Assembly: GCA_964400735.1 (NCBI GenBank)
Contig: CAYNVQ010000005.1
Span: forward strand, 248,001-312,000
Source: CAYNVQ01 sp964400735
Lineage (GTDB): Bacteria > Acidobacteriota > Aminicenantia > Aminicenantales > Aminicenantaceae
Reading direction: 5' to 3'
DNA: 64,000 nucleotides
Made by a program: the position numbers and the translations under genes. This document shows positions 36,846 through 45,385 of the stretch, piece by piece (position 1 is the first letter of the stretch; each line of letters opens with the position of its first letter). The notes below the pieces were generated by a model. That model was not told the origin of the DNA. It ran no database searches and saw only the letters and a list, made by a program, of their open reading frames with translations.

Positions 36846-37235
36846 ATGAAAAAAGAGATCGAAACAGAAACGGCTCCTCAAGGGATCGGTCCTTTCTCGC
36901 AAGCTATTGAAGCCAACGGATTCGTATTTGCATCAGGCCAGATTGCTATTGATCCGAAGACTGGCGAGTTGAATTCAGGGAGTGTCGAAGAGCAGACCCG
37001 CCTGGTCCTCAACAATCTTAAATCTGTTTTTAAGGCTGCGGAAACATCGCTTGATAATGTAGTGAAATGCAATGTTTATCTTCAAGACATGGGAGATTAC
37101 AGCGCTATGAACGCCGTCTACAAAGAATTCTTCACCTCTCCTTTTCCAGCTCGCGCGGCCGTTCAAGTCGCCCGACTTCCCAAAGATGTCAAAGTCGAGG
37201 TTGAAGCCATCGCTGTGAAAAAAATAGGAGTCTGA
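36846..37235 (+). CDS. RidA-family enamine/imine deaminase
   Basis: The 129-residue protein is of full family length. It has the RidA blocks TAPQGIGPFSQAIEANGFVF, SGQIAIDPKTGEL, VVKCNVYLQDM and PARAAVQVARLPKDVKVEVE, with the substrate-binding arginine in FPARAAVQV. The AAAGGAG site is good. RidA proteins hydrolyse reactive enamines and imines made by PLP enzymes. Together with PhzF and LUD it probably serves one catabolic or detoxifying route under LysR control. A second, broken RidA-like gene lies at 49568. Confidence 0.93.
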   Translation: MKKEIETETAPQGIGPFSQAIEANGFVFASGQIAIDPKTGELNSGSVEEQTRLVLNNLKSVFKAAETSLDNVVKCNVYLQDMGDYSAMNAVYKEFFTSPFPARAAVQVARLPKDVKVEVEAIAVKKIGV

Positions 37236-37307
37236 CAAAAGTCAGAATGAGGGAAATTTATCATGATTAACAAAATCTCTGGTACTCGACCAGGAGAGGA
37301 AGTTTTT

Positions 37308-37952
37308 ATGGGTGAAAATAAGGCTATTTGCAGAAGCCAAGCCGAAGAGATCATTAAAAACCTGAAGAAGAGGAACATGGATGGGGCATATTTTGAGAAA
37401 ACTGAGCAGGCTGTAGCCTCGATTCTCTTGGAGATTCCAGATGGTGTGCTTGTCGGCCTCGGAGGGTCTGAGTCGATCATTGAATCCGGATTGGTGGATG
37501 CGCTGCGGAAGAGGAACATCAGATTATTGGACAGATATAAAGAAGGTGTAAGCAAAGAAGAAGTATGGGAGATGAGAAGAGAAGGCTTGTTGGCAGATAT
37601 TTATGTTTCGAGCAGCAATGCGATCACTTTAGATGGAAAAATTGTGAATATGGATGGAATCGGAAATCGTGTAGCCGCGACGATTTTCGGTCCAGCCAAA
37701 GTGATCCTTCTGGTAGGCACAAACAAAATCGTTAAAACCGTAGAGGATGCCGTGAGCAGGATAAAAAATTATGTGGCTCCGCGGAATGCCATCAGGGTCA
37801 ACATAGATACTCCATGCTCTAAAAAAGGATTCTGCCAGGAACCTTACTGCATGCCTCCTCATCGGATTTGCAGTCAACTGGTCATTCTCGAATCCAGTAT
37901 GTTTCCGGAACGGATCAAGGTTTTTCTAGTCGGTAAGCAGTTAGGATACTGA
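37308..37952 (+). CDS. LUD-domain protein (LutC/YkgG-like)
   Basis: The 214-residue protein starts at 37308, which has GAGG eight bases upstream; the frame also offers an ATG at 37263. It carries the LUD/DUF162 fold: GVLVGLGGSESIIESGLVDAL, YVSSSNAITLDGKIVNMDG, NRVAATIFGPAKVILLVGTN and a cysteine-rich TPCSKKGFC...CMPPHRIC near the end, typical of the YkgG subgroup. LutC-like proteins support lactate oxidation, but stand-alone members have no known reaction. Last gene of the PhzF-RidA-LUD group. The following 127 bp contain only an AGGAGG site and an 18-codon TTG frame at 37976. Confidence 0.85.
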   Translation: MGENKAICRSQAEEIIKNLKKRNMDGAYFEKTEQAVASILLEIPDGVLVGLGGSESIIESGLVDALRKRNIRLLDRYKEGVSKEEVWEMRREGLLADIYVSSSNAITLDGKIVNMDGIGNRVAATIFGPAKVILLVGTNKIVKTVEDAVSRIKNYVAPRNAIRVNIDTPCSKKGFCQEPYCMPPHRICSQLVILESSMFPERIKVFLVGKQLGY

Positions 37953-38079
37953 TATATTTCAGACCAGGAGGATAAGTTGGAATATAACATACATTTCGAC
38001 AGATTAATGAAGATGGTTAAGCTTGAGATATAACGTTTTAGTTATAAAACAACACCGTTATATAAAAAGGAGAGAAAAA

Positions 38080-39315
38080 ATGCATAAGAATGTCTTTAAG
38101 TCGTTTGTCATTACCGTAATGATTCTTTTTTTGCTTTGTCCGAAAATGGATGCTATGTTTTCCCGGGCTAAAGTTGAAAAAATTGCCCGTGATGAGAAAG
38201 TGAAATTTCATTCGCGTGTGCTTGATGAAGAACGAACAATCCTTATCCACCTGCCACAAGACTATGCCTTATCCGAAAAAAGATATCCGGTTTTATATGT
38301 TCTTGATGCGGAGTTTTTCTTTCAGCAAGCAGTTTCGGCGGTGGAGTTCTTGTCAGAGCTGTTGTACATCAATGTTCAACCTATCCCACAAATGATTATT
38401 GTCGGGATTGTAAATATTGATAGGAATCGCGATTACACACCTACATATGCACCGGTACAGCCTCACGGAATGAGGTTTCCCACGAGTGGCAAAGCAGACA
38501 GATTTCTTGAATTTCTAAATACTGAACTGTTCTTATTCATTGATTCTAACTATAAAACAGAGCCCTTTCGTGCATTATCGGGATGGTCACTCGGAGGACT
38601 CTTAACCGTTTATACGTATTTCGAAAATAACCATCTTTTTTCTGCTTACCTTGCTATAAGCCCAAGTCTCTGGTGGGATGGAGATTTCTATGTAAAAAAG
38701 ACTGACGCTTTTCTTTCTCAAGGGCAGCTGTCGACAAAACCTCTGGTCGTAACACTCGGTGCTCGCGAAAGCGGGGATATGGAGCGCTCGGTAAGGGACG
38801 GCTTTATCCCAAAAATGAGGAAGAGCCCTGACGAAAAAACAGCATTTACCTTCATCGAGATTCCAGAAGTAAGCCACGAATATGGTCCCTATAAGGCCTA
38901 CTATGAGGGCCTCTTGGCGCTTTTTTCAGATTGGATGATGCCTAATGAAATTATGAATGATGGATTTGAGGGTATTCGTTCTTTTTATGAAAAACAATCT
39001 AACAAATATGGATTCGAGATCGATATTCCTGAATCGGCCTATTTTCGACTTGCAAGTAAGTATTATAACGAGGGAGATAGGAAAAAGGCTTTCGAAATAG
39101 CGAAGGAATATGTCAGTAAATTCCCGGAATCGTCCTATGCACATTATTATCTTGGAATGAGGGCTAATGCAGTCGGGGAACTCCGTTTGGCCAAAAAGAA
39201 TTTTTTAAAAGCAATTGACATTGAAAAATCCTCTTTAGAACCATATTCCGAGCGGATTGTCTGGAGCAATTATTTCTTACAAGAGATTAAAAAAGAACTT
39301 GAATCAAAACGATAA
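38080..39315 (+). CDS. Exported putative esterase with C-terminal TPR-like region
   Basis: The 411-residue protein starts at ATG 38080, which has AAGGAGAG upstream; the frame opens 19 codons earlier. A signal peptide (about 1-28) is followed by an esterase D/Fes-type alpha/beta hydrolase (about 35-285), with YPVLYVLDAEFFF, nucleophile motif GWSLGG and the late histidine in VSHEYGPYKAYY. A helical TPR-like tail (about 315-405) follows. The substrate is unknown; relatives act on siderophores or acyl esters. It is 20 bp ahead of a redoxin gene, so likely the first gene of a three-gene group. Confidence 0.87.
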   Translation: MHKNVFKSFVITVMILFLLCPKMDAMFSRAKVEKIARDEKVKFHSRVLDEERTILIHLPQDYALSEKRYPVLYVLDAEFFFQQAVSAVEFLSELLYINVQPIPQMIIVGIVNIDRNRDYTPTYAPVQPHGMRFPTSGKADRFLEFLNTELFLFIDSNYKTEPFRALSGWSLGGLLTVYTYFENNHLFSAYLAISPSLWWDGDFYVKKTDAFLSQGQLSTKPLVVTLGARESGDMERSVRDGFIPKMRKSPDEKTAFTFIEIPEVSHEYGPYKAYYEGLLALFSDWMMPNEIMNDGFEGIRSFYEKQSNKYGFEIDIPESAYFRLASKYYNEGDRKKAFEIAKEYVSKFPESSYAHYYLGMRANAVGELRLAKKNFLKAIDIEKSSLEPYSERIVWSNYFLQEIKKELESKR

Positions 39316-39335
39316 TTAAAAGGAGGTATTTAATT

Positions 39336-40061
39336 ATGAGAAAAAATAACTATTTTCAAATAATTTATATTTTAATTTTTGTCCTGATTTCCGGCAGTTT
39401 GTTTGCACAACAACCAAAAATCCAACAAGCAGCACAATTAGGGCATCCAATACCAGATTTTAAGCTCACGTCTTATCAGGGAGAAGAGATATCTATTTCA
39501 CAGTATAAGGGAAAAAATATTTTATTGTTATTCCCAAGAGGACGCTATATGGATCAATGGTGCCGTTATTGCCACTATCAGTATGCAGAACTTGTAGATT
39601 TGGACAAACGTCTACAAATCAGAAAAAAATATAATCTCGAGATTATTCAGGTATTACCCTACACCAGAGAAGAAGTTAAAGATTGGGTAAAGGATTTTCA
39701 GAGGAATCTATCTGAGATTGAAAATTGGAAGTATCCAAAAAACCCTGAAAAACTTAGTGAAGGAATGAAAGAATGGATGCATACTGCCCGGAAAGCCTGG
39801 CCAAAAACATTTGATTACAGTGATGGAAAAACCCCATTACCCTTCCCTATATTAATTGATGCTGACCGGAAAGTTTCGATAGGACTTGAGCTATTCAGAA
39901 CAGAATGGAATCTGAATCGAGCCGAGCAAAATGTGCCAGCTATATTTATCATTGATAAAAACGGAATAATCCAATTTAAATACATAAGTCAATCAACCAT
40001 GGATAGACCCAGCTTTGATTATATCTTTAAATTCATCCAACGAATGATTATAGATGAATAA
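39336..40061 (+). CDS. Exported thioredoxin-fold (redoxin) protein
   Basis: The 241-residue protein has a signal peptide ending near LFAQQ and an AhpC/TSA-like redoxin domain: HPIPDFKLTSYQGEEISISQ, then NILLLFPRGRYMDQWCRYC. The WCRYC pair replaces the single peroxidatic cysteine and looks like a thioredoxin CxxC. FIIDKNGIIQFKYIS closes the fold. An AAGGAGG site precedes the ATG. Location is periplasmic; a thiol-disulfide role is inferred. It stands between the esterase and the ATC hydrolase. Confidence 0.85.
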   Translation: MRKNNYFQIIYILIFVLISGSLFAQQPKIQQAAQLGHPIPDFKLTSYQGEEISISQYKGKNILLLFPRGRYMDQWCRYCHYQYAELVDLDKRLQIRKKYNLEIIQVLPYTREEVKDWVKDFQRNLSEIENWKYPKNPEKLSEGMKEWMHTARKAWPKTFDYSDGKTPLPFPILIDADRKVSIGLELFRTEWNLNRAEQNVPAIFIIDKNGIIQFKYISQSTMDRPSFDYIFKFIQRMIIDE

Positions 40062-40147
40062 CTAAAATAGGGAATGCACATTGAAATTGGTATATCAGTT
40101 AATGTGCAAATGTTTATTGACTAAAAATTTTTTAATGGGAGAAAATC

Positions 40148-40777
40148 ATGAACGAATTCGAAAAAAAACAGTCAAATCGAAGAGATTTTTTAACCAAAGC
40201 TGTACCTTTTTGTGCAGTATCATGTCTTGCTTTAAACAAGGTTTTTGCCAGCTCTCCATGGATCGGCAAATCACTTTTTAATCAGGAAGAGCATAAGTTT
40301 GATAAGGAAATACCGGGGCTTAAAATGACATACCGTAGGTTGGCCGTTTTACGCAACCGGAATTTCATCAGGTTTGCAAGATTTTTACAGAGAGAAATCG
40401 GTGTGGAACGAGTGATAGAACTTATCAAGAAACAAACAGAGCAAAGGCTGAAAGAGCAGGCAAAAAAAGATCTCGAAAGGCTTGGAAAATCAGATTTCAA
40501 ATCTTACATTAGTATATTTAGGGACCCAGATATGCTGGCCAGTTTAACCATGGAGATCATAGAGGATACGGATACAGTCTTTGAAATTCGGGTGAGCGAT
40601 TGTCTTGCTGCCGAATCCTTTTTGCCCTACAAAGCTGGAGACATCGGTTATGCAGCAGTCTGCTGGGGCGATTATAATTGGGCTTCGGAATTTAACCCCA
40701 GGATTAAGTTAATTCGGGATAAAACACTGATGCAGGGTCATGATTACTGCAACCATAAGTATATCTGGACGGGATAA
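40148..40777 (+). CDS. L-2-amino-thiazoline-4-carboxylic acid hydrolase-like protein, Tat-exported
   Basis: The 209-residue protein has a twin-arginine signal (NRRDFLTKA plus a hydrophobic stretch, to about 37). The remainder matches ATC hydrolases, with VSDCLAAESF, DIGYAAVCWGDYNWASEFNP and KTLMQGHDYCNHKY near the C-terminus. The known enzyme opens the thiazoline ring of 2-aminothiazoline-4-carboxylate to N-carbamoyl-cysteine. Export is unusual for an amino-acid route and suggests action on an external thiazoline or related ring, which is inference. GGGAG precedes the ATG. Third gene after esterase and redoxin. Confidence 0.85.
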   Translation: MNEFEKKQSNRRDFLTKAVPFCAVSCLALNKVFASSPWIGKSLFNQEEHKFDKEIPGLKMTYRRLAVLRNRNFIRFARFLQREIGVERVIELIKKQTEQRLKEQAKKDLERLGKSDFKSYISIFRDPDMLASLTMEIIEDTDTVFEIRVSDCLAAESFLPYKAGDIGYAAVCWGDYNWASEFNPRIKLIRDKTLMQGHDYCNHKYIWTG

Positions 40778-40914
40778 CTTTATCGTTCAATATTCTGATT
40801 ACTCCACAATAATAAATTGTTGTATGTTTTGGATCGATACTAACACTACTCTGTGTAAACATTTTGTTTTATCCATAAGAATGAGAGGGATAGGATAAAA
40901 CTAAGAAGAATTTT

Positions 40915-41271
40915 TTGAAACTTTTAAGTAGAACAGAGGAACTTCTTCTTCTGGCTGTATATCGCCTCAAAGATAATGCCTACAGCTTTGCCATCCAGAC
41001 GCATATTTCCCGGGTCACAGGTGAAGATTGGTCATTGGGCGCGATTTGGACACCTCTTTCAAGATTGGTTAAGAAAGGACACTTGGATTCTTTTTTCTCT
41101 GAGTCAACACCCAAGAGGGGTGGACGGAAAAAGCGAATATACAAGCTGACATCGAGCGGCAGAAATGCCCTTGAAAAAACCCGTGTACTCCAGTCGAAGA
41201 TGTGGCAAGCTATTCCGAAATCTCTGGGAGGATCAGAAAATAAATCTAATCGATTAGAGAATTCAAACTGA
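40915..41271 (+). CDS. PadR-family regulator that has lost its permease
   Basis: The 118-residue protein uses a TTG start (AGAAG upstream). MKLLSRTEELLLLAVYRLKD, LGAIWTPLSRLVKKGHL and KRGGRKKRIYKLTSSG are typical PadR, most like the 26485 gene. No permease follows; instead a PD40-repeat gene begins 88 bp later, and behind that is an 84-bp fragment of a permease C-terminus (42376). So the original PadR-permease pair was broken by replacement of the permease. Confidence 0.88.
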   Translation: MKLLSRTEELLLLAVYRLKDNAYSFAIQTHISRVTGEDWSLGAIWTPLSRLVKKGHLDSFFSESTPKRGGRKKRIYKLTSSGRNALEKTRVLQSKMWQAIPKSLGGSENKSNRLENSN

Positions 41272-41359
41272 ATTCAAATCAGCAATTGAAGGAGCATAAC
41301 CTCAGCATAGTTCACCATCGCTCAGTCTAAATGCTACCATCTCAGTTGTGGAGGAAACC

Positions 41360-42382
41360 ATGAAAACGATACCAATCATCGTCGGAATTATATTGTCCAT
41401 TATATTTGCATTTCCTAGCAGGGCACATCAGAAAGAATTATCGGTTCTCAAAGGCCCTTATCTCGGTCAAAAACCTCCTGGAATGACACTAGAGATTTTC
41501 GCACCCGGAATCATAACGACAGGCCTTCATGATGATTACGGCCCCGCAGTATCAAAGGATGGAAATGAAATATATTACAGAATATGGGGTAAACCTCATG
41601 CAATAATTTGGGTGATCAAACGTGTTGATGGAAAGTGGGGCAAGCCAGAGGTTGCTCCTTTCTCAGGTCAATATGAAGATGGCGGATTTGTATTCTCCAG
41701 GGATGGAAACAGGATTTTTTTTGACTCGGATAGACCTCTGGATAATATAGGGAAGCCTAAAGACACGGATATTTGGTTTGTTGACAGGAATGAAAACGGG
41801 TGGGGTGAACCAAGCAATCTCTGTGCGCCGATAAACAGCACTAATGACGAATACATAGGCTCTGTCTCAGGAGACAAAACAATTTATTTCACGGTCAGAA
41901 AACGGAACGCAGACGGAAAACTATCTTTCACTAATTATTCTAGCAAATGGGAAGATAATGCTTATTCCAAGCCCAAAAAGTTACCTTATCCTTTCAACTC
42001 CGATTTTTTCCAGATTGCGCCTCGTTTTTCACCGGACGAAACATATGCCATATTAATAATTAAAGGAAGAATTGACGGCATTGGACAGGAAGACCTTTAT
42101 GTGACGTTTAAAAACGAGGATGAAACATGGACTGAACCGCAGAATTTAGGGGATCAAGTCAATTCAAAAAGCACAGATTGGTTTCCTAGTTTTTCACCGG
42201 ATGGTCAATATCTCTTTTTTGTAAGCTGGCGCTATTCAGGGCAGAAGGATCCCAAGATGAAAAGTGAGTTTGAAGAAATGATGATGGATTTTTATACTCA
42301 TCCGACCTACGGATATGGCGCTGATGTTTTTTGGGTAAGCACAAAAATCATCGAAAAACTCAAACAAAAGAAACGCTGTTGA
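41360..42382 (+). CDS. Exported PD40/WD40-like beta-propeller protein
   Basis: The 340-residue protein starts at ATG 41360 (GGAGG six bases upstream). A signal peptide ends near SRAHQ. Several PD40 repeats follow: DDYGPAVSKDGNEIYY, DGGFVFSRDGNRIFFDSDRP, ISxxxDE-type repeats around 170-240 and WFPSFSPDGQYLFF. These repeats also form the N-terminal propeller of TolB and S9 peptidases. No catalytic domain follows. The stop codon lies at the fusion with a permease remnant, so the last residues may have been altered. Confidence 0.82.
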   Translation: MKTIPIIVGIILSIIFAFPSRAHQKELSVLKGPYLGQKPPGMTLEIFAPGIITTGLHDDYGPAVSKDGNEIYYRIWGKPHAIIWVIKRVDGKWGKPEVAPFSGQYEDGGFVFSRDGNRIFFDSDRPLDNIGKPKDTDIWFVDRNENGWGEPSNLCAPINSTNDEYIGSVSGDKTIYFTVRKRNADGKLSFTNYSSKWEDNAYSKPKKLPYPFNSDFFQIAPRFSPDETYAILIIKGRIDGIGQEDLYVTFKNEDETWTEPQNLGDQVNSKSTDWFPSFSPDGQYLFFVSWRYSGQKDPKMKSEFEEMMMDFYTHPTYGYGADVFWVSTKIIEKLKQKKRC

Positions 42383-42459
42383 TCGCCCTGGCCGCGGTGG
42401 GCCTGCAAACGGCCCGGGCATCGCTGGCAAAGTAGGTCGATAGCATCCGATATGAGTAA
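42376..42459 (+). pseudogene. C-terminal fragment of an FtsX permease
   Basis: Twenty-seven codons read LLIALAAVGLQTARASLAK, then a TAG where NP is normal, then VDSIRYE and a stop, the typical end of the island permeases. It is GC-richer than its surroundings and is fused to the end of the PD40 gene. It is evidence for a lost PadR-permease module. Confidence 0.8.
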
Positions 42460-42768
42460 TTGAAGAGCAGTCCTGATTCTTTTCAGCCATTAAACCTGAA
42501 CATCCGTAAGCGATAACTTCGCCAATGAAGGCCGGAGTTTGTGGCCGGCAAATGTTTTTTCAGGTGAATAAAAGCCAGGCATGCGTGTTTAAATATATGG
42601 GATGTCAAATTCCAGGCTTACAGGCGATATGTGCCATTTAGCAACAAGTTTTAATGATTAATTCCCAAAATTCATGGAATAAAGCAATAACGGTAGCTTG
42701 CTATTGGCTTTTCTGGGCTTGTACAAGCATTAAACTCATACTTCCAAAAGAGATGACTTTTCATCCAT
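42460..42768. other. Intergenic stretch without recognisable gene
   Basis: It contains short inverted repeats such as GGCCGGAGTTTGTGGCCGGC around 42520-42545, but no frame with family similarity or ribosome site. Confidence 0.4.
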
Positions 42769-43143
42769 ATGAGCCGGAGACTATGGCGGTCGATTGCAAA
42801 ATATGAGAGCCTTTGTGTCGGCTTGACCAATGACATTCTCACGCAGCTCACAAAAATCGAAAAGCTGAAAGTCGCTTATGCAGATTCAATCTTGCGTAAA
42901 AAGAATCTTCAGGATCTACGACGCATAGGCAAGAAGCACGGAGCGGCATACATTCTCGACAGAGATGTTCAGCAAAATCAAGATCGAATACGCGTGACCG
43001 TGCAATTGATCGACATGCAAGATGGATCTTATATCTGGGCAGAAGTGTAAGATTGGAATTCAAGCGCTATTCTTCAGATCCAGAGTGATATAGCGGAGAA
43101 GGTTGCCGAGGCCCTCAAGCGCAAATTCTCTTCAAACTCTTAG
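42769..43143 (+). pseudogene. Fragment of a TolB-N/FlgO-like domain gene
   Basis: The frame reads LTNDILTQLTKIEKLKVAYA, then GKKHGAAYILDRDVQQNQDR and QLIDMQDGSYIWAEV. A TAA replaces the usual Tyr, and the frame resumes with SAILQIQSDIAEKVAEALK. This is the domain found between kinase or cyclase domains and TPRs in large signalling proteins. Both the N-terminal and C-terminal partners are gone and the frame has an internal stop. Confidence 0.75.
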
Positions 43144-43346
43144 AACAATACAAAAAATGAGTGAACAGAAGCTATATCTGCCCCTTGGTCATTTCGAACG
43201 GCTGACTCTTCTTCATTGTAAACACAACATTCCTGAGTCAGATGAAAACCTAAAAATTGAAGGAGCAGGAGCCTGATTGTTATGCAATTCCAGATCTGGA
43301 ATATGCGAAGGGTTATAGACTTTTTAAACAGTAAAGGAGGATATGT

Positions 43347-44561
43347 ATGTTTATCAGCAGATCACGACTTATATCTATGACTTTATGCAGCCTTTTTTTT
43401 GTTTTTTGTCAATTCATCTCATCCGATCCCCAAGAAATCTCAAACAGGACTGCCGCTGAGATTTATCCTTATGACCCCTTCATTTTAAACCTTCCTTTCA
43501 TTAAACCTATCGAAAGAAAGACAACGCTCACAGCAGACACATACTATGGAACCAGAACAGTTTTGACTCAGGAGGATATCGATAATCTTCCCAGCAGCTT
43601 CAGTTGGCTTGATTCAGGTATCATGACAAGCGTTAAGGATCAGCAGACTTGCGGGAGCTGCTGGGCTCATTCGGCCTTGGGAGTCTTTGAGGCGTTGATC
43701 TTGAAAAGCGACGGCCTTGAAGTCGATCTCTCCGAGCAGCAGCTCATCAATTGTTTTGCCAACGGATATGGGTGCTGGGGAGCGGATTCATTCGATGCCA
43801 TGCTTTATATGGTGACAGACGGCATAGTGCGGGAAAGCGTTTATCCCTATCTGAGCGACCAATGGCCCTGCGATCTGACAGAGCCGTCCGAATTTTATCT
43901 GGAAGCTGCCCGGTTTTTGCCTTTGGATCCGTACGAATCGAAGGAAGAGAGGCGGCTTAAAACGAAATACCTCATCACGACCTACGGTCCGATGGATGTT
44001 TTCATGCTCATTTATAATGACTTTTGGTTCAATTACAGATCCGGGGTATACATCTATGACGGCGTTTCAGACTTAAGAACCGGTCACGGAGCCGTGATTG
44101 TCGGCTGGGTTGATGATGATTTAATTCCTACCGGAGGGTATTGGATAGCTAAAAATTCTTTCGGTCAATCCTGGGGAGAAAACGGCTATTTCAGAATCGC
44201 TTACGATGCGGAGGAATATGATGTCATTGAACTCGATATCGTAAAATACTGCATTTATGATGGTGAGGGGAATGATCCTCCTTATTTTGAACCAGGAGAC
44301 TTCAAGTTCTCCGGCATCGAGGGCACCGAATTCAGTTTCGCCATAGATGCATTTGATCCCGATGGGGATCAGCTTGTCTTTTCAGGGGAAAACCTTCCGG
44401 ATGGAATGTATATCGATCCCATAACTGGCACATTCACCTGGAATCCCGATTACACTCAATCCGGAGACCATAGCATAATTGCGACAATTTCAGACGGCGT
44501 TCACACAATTCGCACTGCGGTAGCGCTTGAAATAACCAACAAGAAAAAAATCAAGCGCTGA
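43347..44561 (+). CDS. Exported papain-like (C1) cysteine peptidase with Ig-like domain
   Basis: The 404-residue protein has a signal peptide (about 1-26), a short pro-region and a C1 domain (about 80-310). The oxyanion glutamine is next to TCGSCWAH with catalytic C105, followed by H247 in GHGAVIVGW and N270 in WIAKNSFGQSWG. A C-terminal Ig/cadherin-like (putative-Ig) domain (about 318-398) has FAIDAFDPDGDQLVFSGENL and GTFTWNPDYTQSGDH. The catalytic triad is complete, so it is a likely active secreted protease. AAAGGAGG precedes the ATG. C1 peptidases are uncommon in bacteria. Confidence 0.92.
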   Translation: MFISRSRLISMTLCSLFFVFCQFISSDPQEISNRTAAEIYPYDPFILNLPFIKPIERKTTLTADTYYGTRTVLTQEDIDNLPSSFSWLDSGIMTSVKDQQTCGSCWAHSALGVFEALILKSDGLEVDLSEQQLINCFANGYGCWGADSFDAMLYMVTDGIVRESVYPYLSDQWPCDLTEPSEFYLEAARFLPLDPYESKEERRLKTKYLITTYGPMDVFMLIYNDFWFNYRSGVYIYDGVSDLRTGHGAVIVGWVDDDLIPTGGYWIAKNSFGQSWGENGYFRIAYDAEEYDVIELDIVKYCIYDGEGNDPPYFEPGDFKFSGIEGTEFSFAIDAFDPDGDQLVFSGENLPDGMYIDPITGTFTWNPDYTQSGDHSIIATISDGVHTIRTAVALEITNKKKIKR

Positions 44562-44592
44562 GCCGATTCTATCAACAAGGAAGGAGAAACCG

Positions 44593-45228
44593 ATGTTTGA
44601 TAAAAAGCTTGCAGTTCTACTAATAATTTTTCTGGGATTGATAATCCCGGCAGGAAGAAGCGAGGCAAATCAGAATCATAGAGGTATCGATCTACTCTTC
44701 TATGGAGCCTTCAATATGGCACAAAAGATGGGCGATAATGATGAATACCTGGCTGGGGAAAACGACTTTCCTGTCACACCGGCTCATGGAGAGGTAGGCC
44801 TTGGTCTGGGAGTTATTTGGAACCTGTCAAAAAGGTTTGCTATCCAATTCTGCGGAGATTATCTTTTTGGGGGGGAAGTCGAAAAAGAAGATCCTTCAGA
44901 CAAGGAAACCTGCACCTACAGAACTTATAACAATATCAATTTGATAGGCAGCGGGATTATCCGGTTTGGGGGAGCAACACAATTTTTTATCAGCCCCGGC
45001 GCAGGGATAAACATACTTGTACCCTATGATGACACAGAAAAAACTGGCAGCCTGGGAAGTATCATTGTCATCGAGGCGCCGGCAAAAAAAATCCATCCTC
45101 TGATGGCCTTTGGTGCCGGAGTAATTCACAACATGAAAAAAAGCTACTTTATAACGGAAATTCTATTCACCAGAAACTTGGAGTACCAGAAAAGCTCCAT
45201 CCTGTTCCGCCTGGGTTTGGGATTCTAA
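44593..45228 (+). CDS. Outer-membrane beta-barrel protein
   Basis: The 211-residue protein has a signal peptide ending near SEANQ, then alternating strands with glycine-rich turns (EVGLGLGVIWNLSKRF, FFISPGAGINILVPY, MAFGAGVIHNMKKSYF) and a terminal LGLGF. It is of OmpA/OmpW-like barrel size. The AAGGAAGGAG site is strong. It starts 31 bp after the C1 peptidase, so the two are likely co-transcribed and both act at the cell surface. Confidence 0.75.
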   Translation: MFDKKLAVLLIIFLGLIIPAGRSEANQNHRGIDLLFYGAFNMAQKMGDNDEYLAGENDFPVTPAHGEVGLGLGVIWNLSKRFAIQFCGDYLFGGEVEKEDPSDKETCTYRTYNNINLIGSGIIRFGGATQFFISPGAGINILVPYDDTEKTGSLGSIIVIEAPAKKIHPLMAFGAGVIHNMKKSYFITEILFTRNLEYQKSSILFRLGLGF

Positions 45229-45385
45229 CTCTTCAAGTTTTTTCACTCCCAATTGAGATTTATTTTGATTAGATCTTATTCTCGTAGATGGATCTTGTGC
45301 CTCTGGCTGATTATCGCTGCAATAACTGATGATGATCCTCTTCAGAGAAATACTGGCATATATTTTTCGTATTAAAATAAAAACT

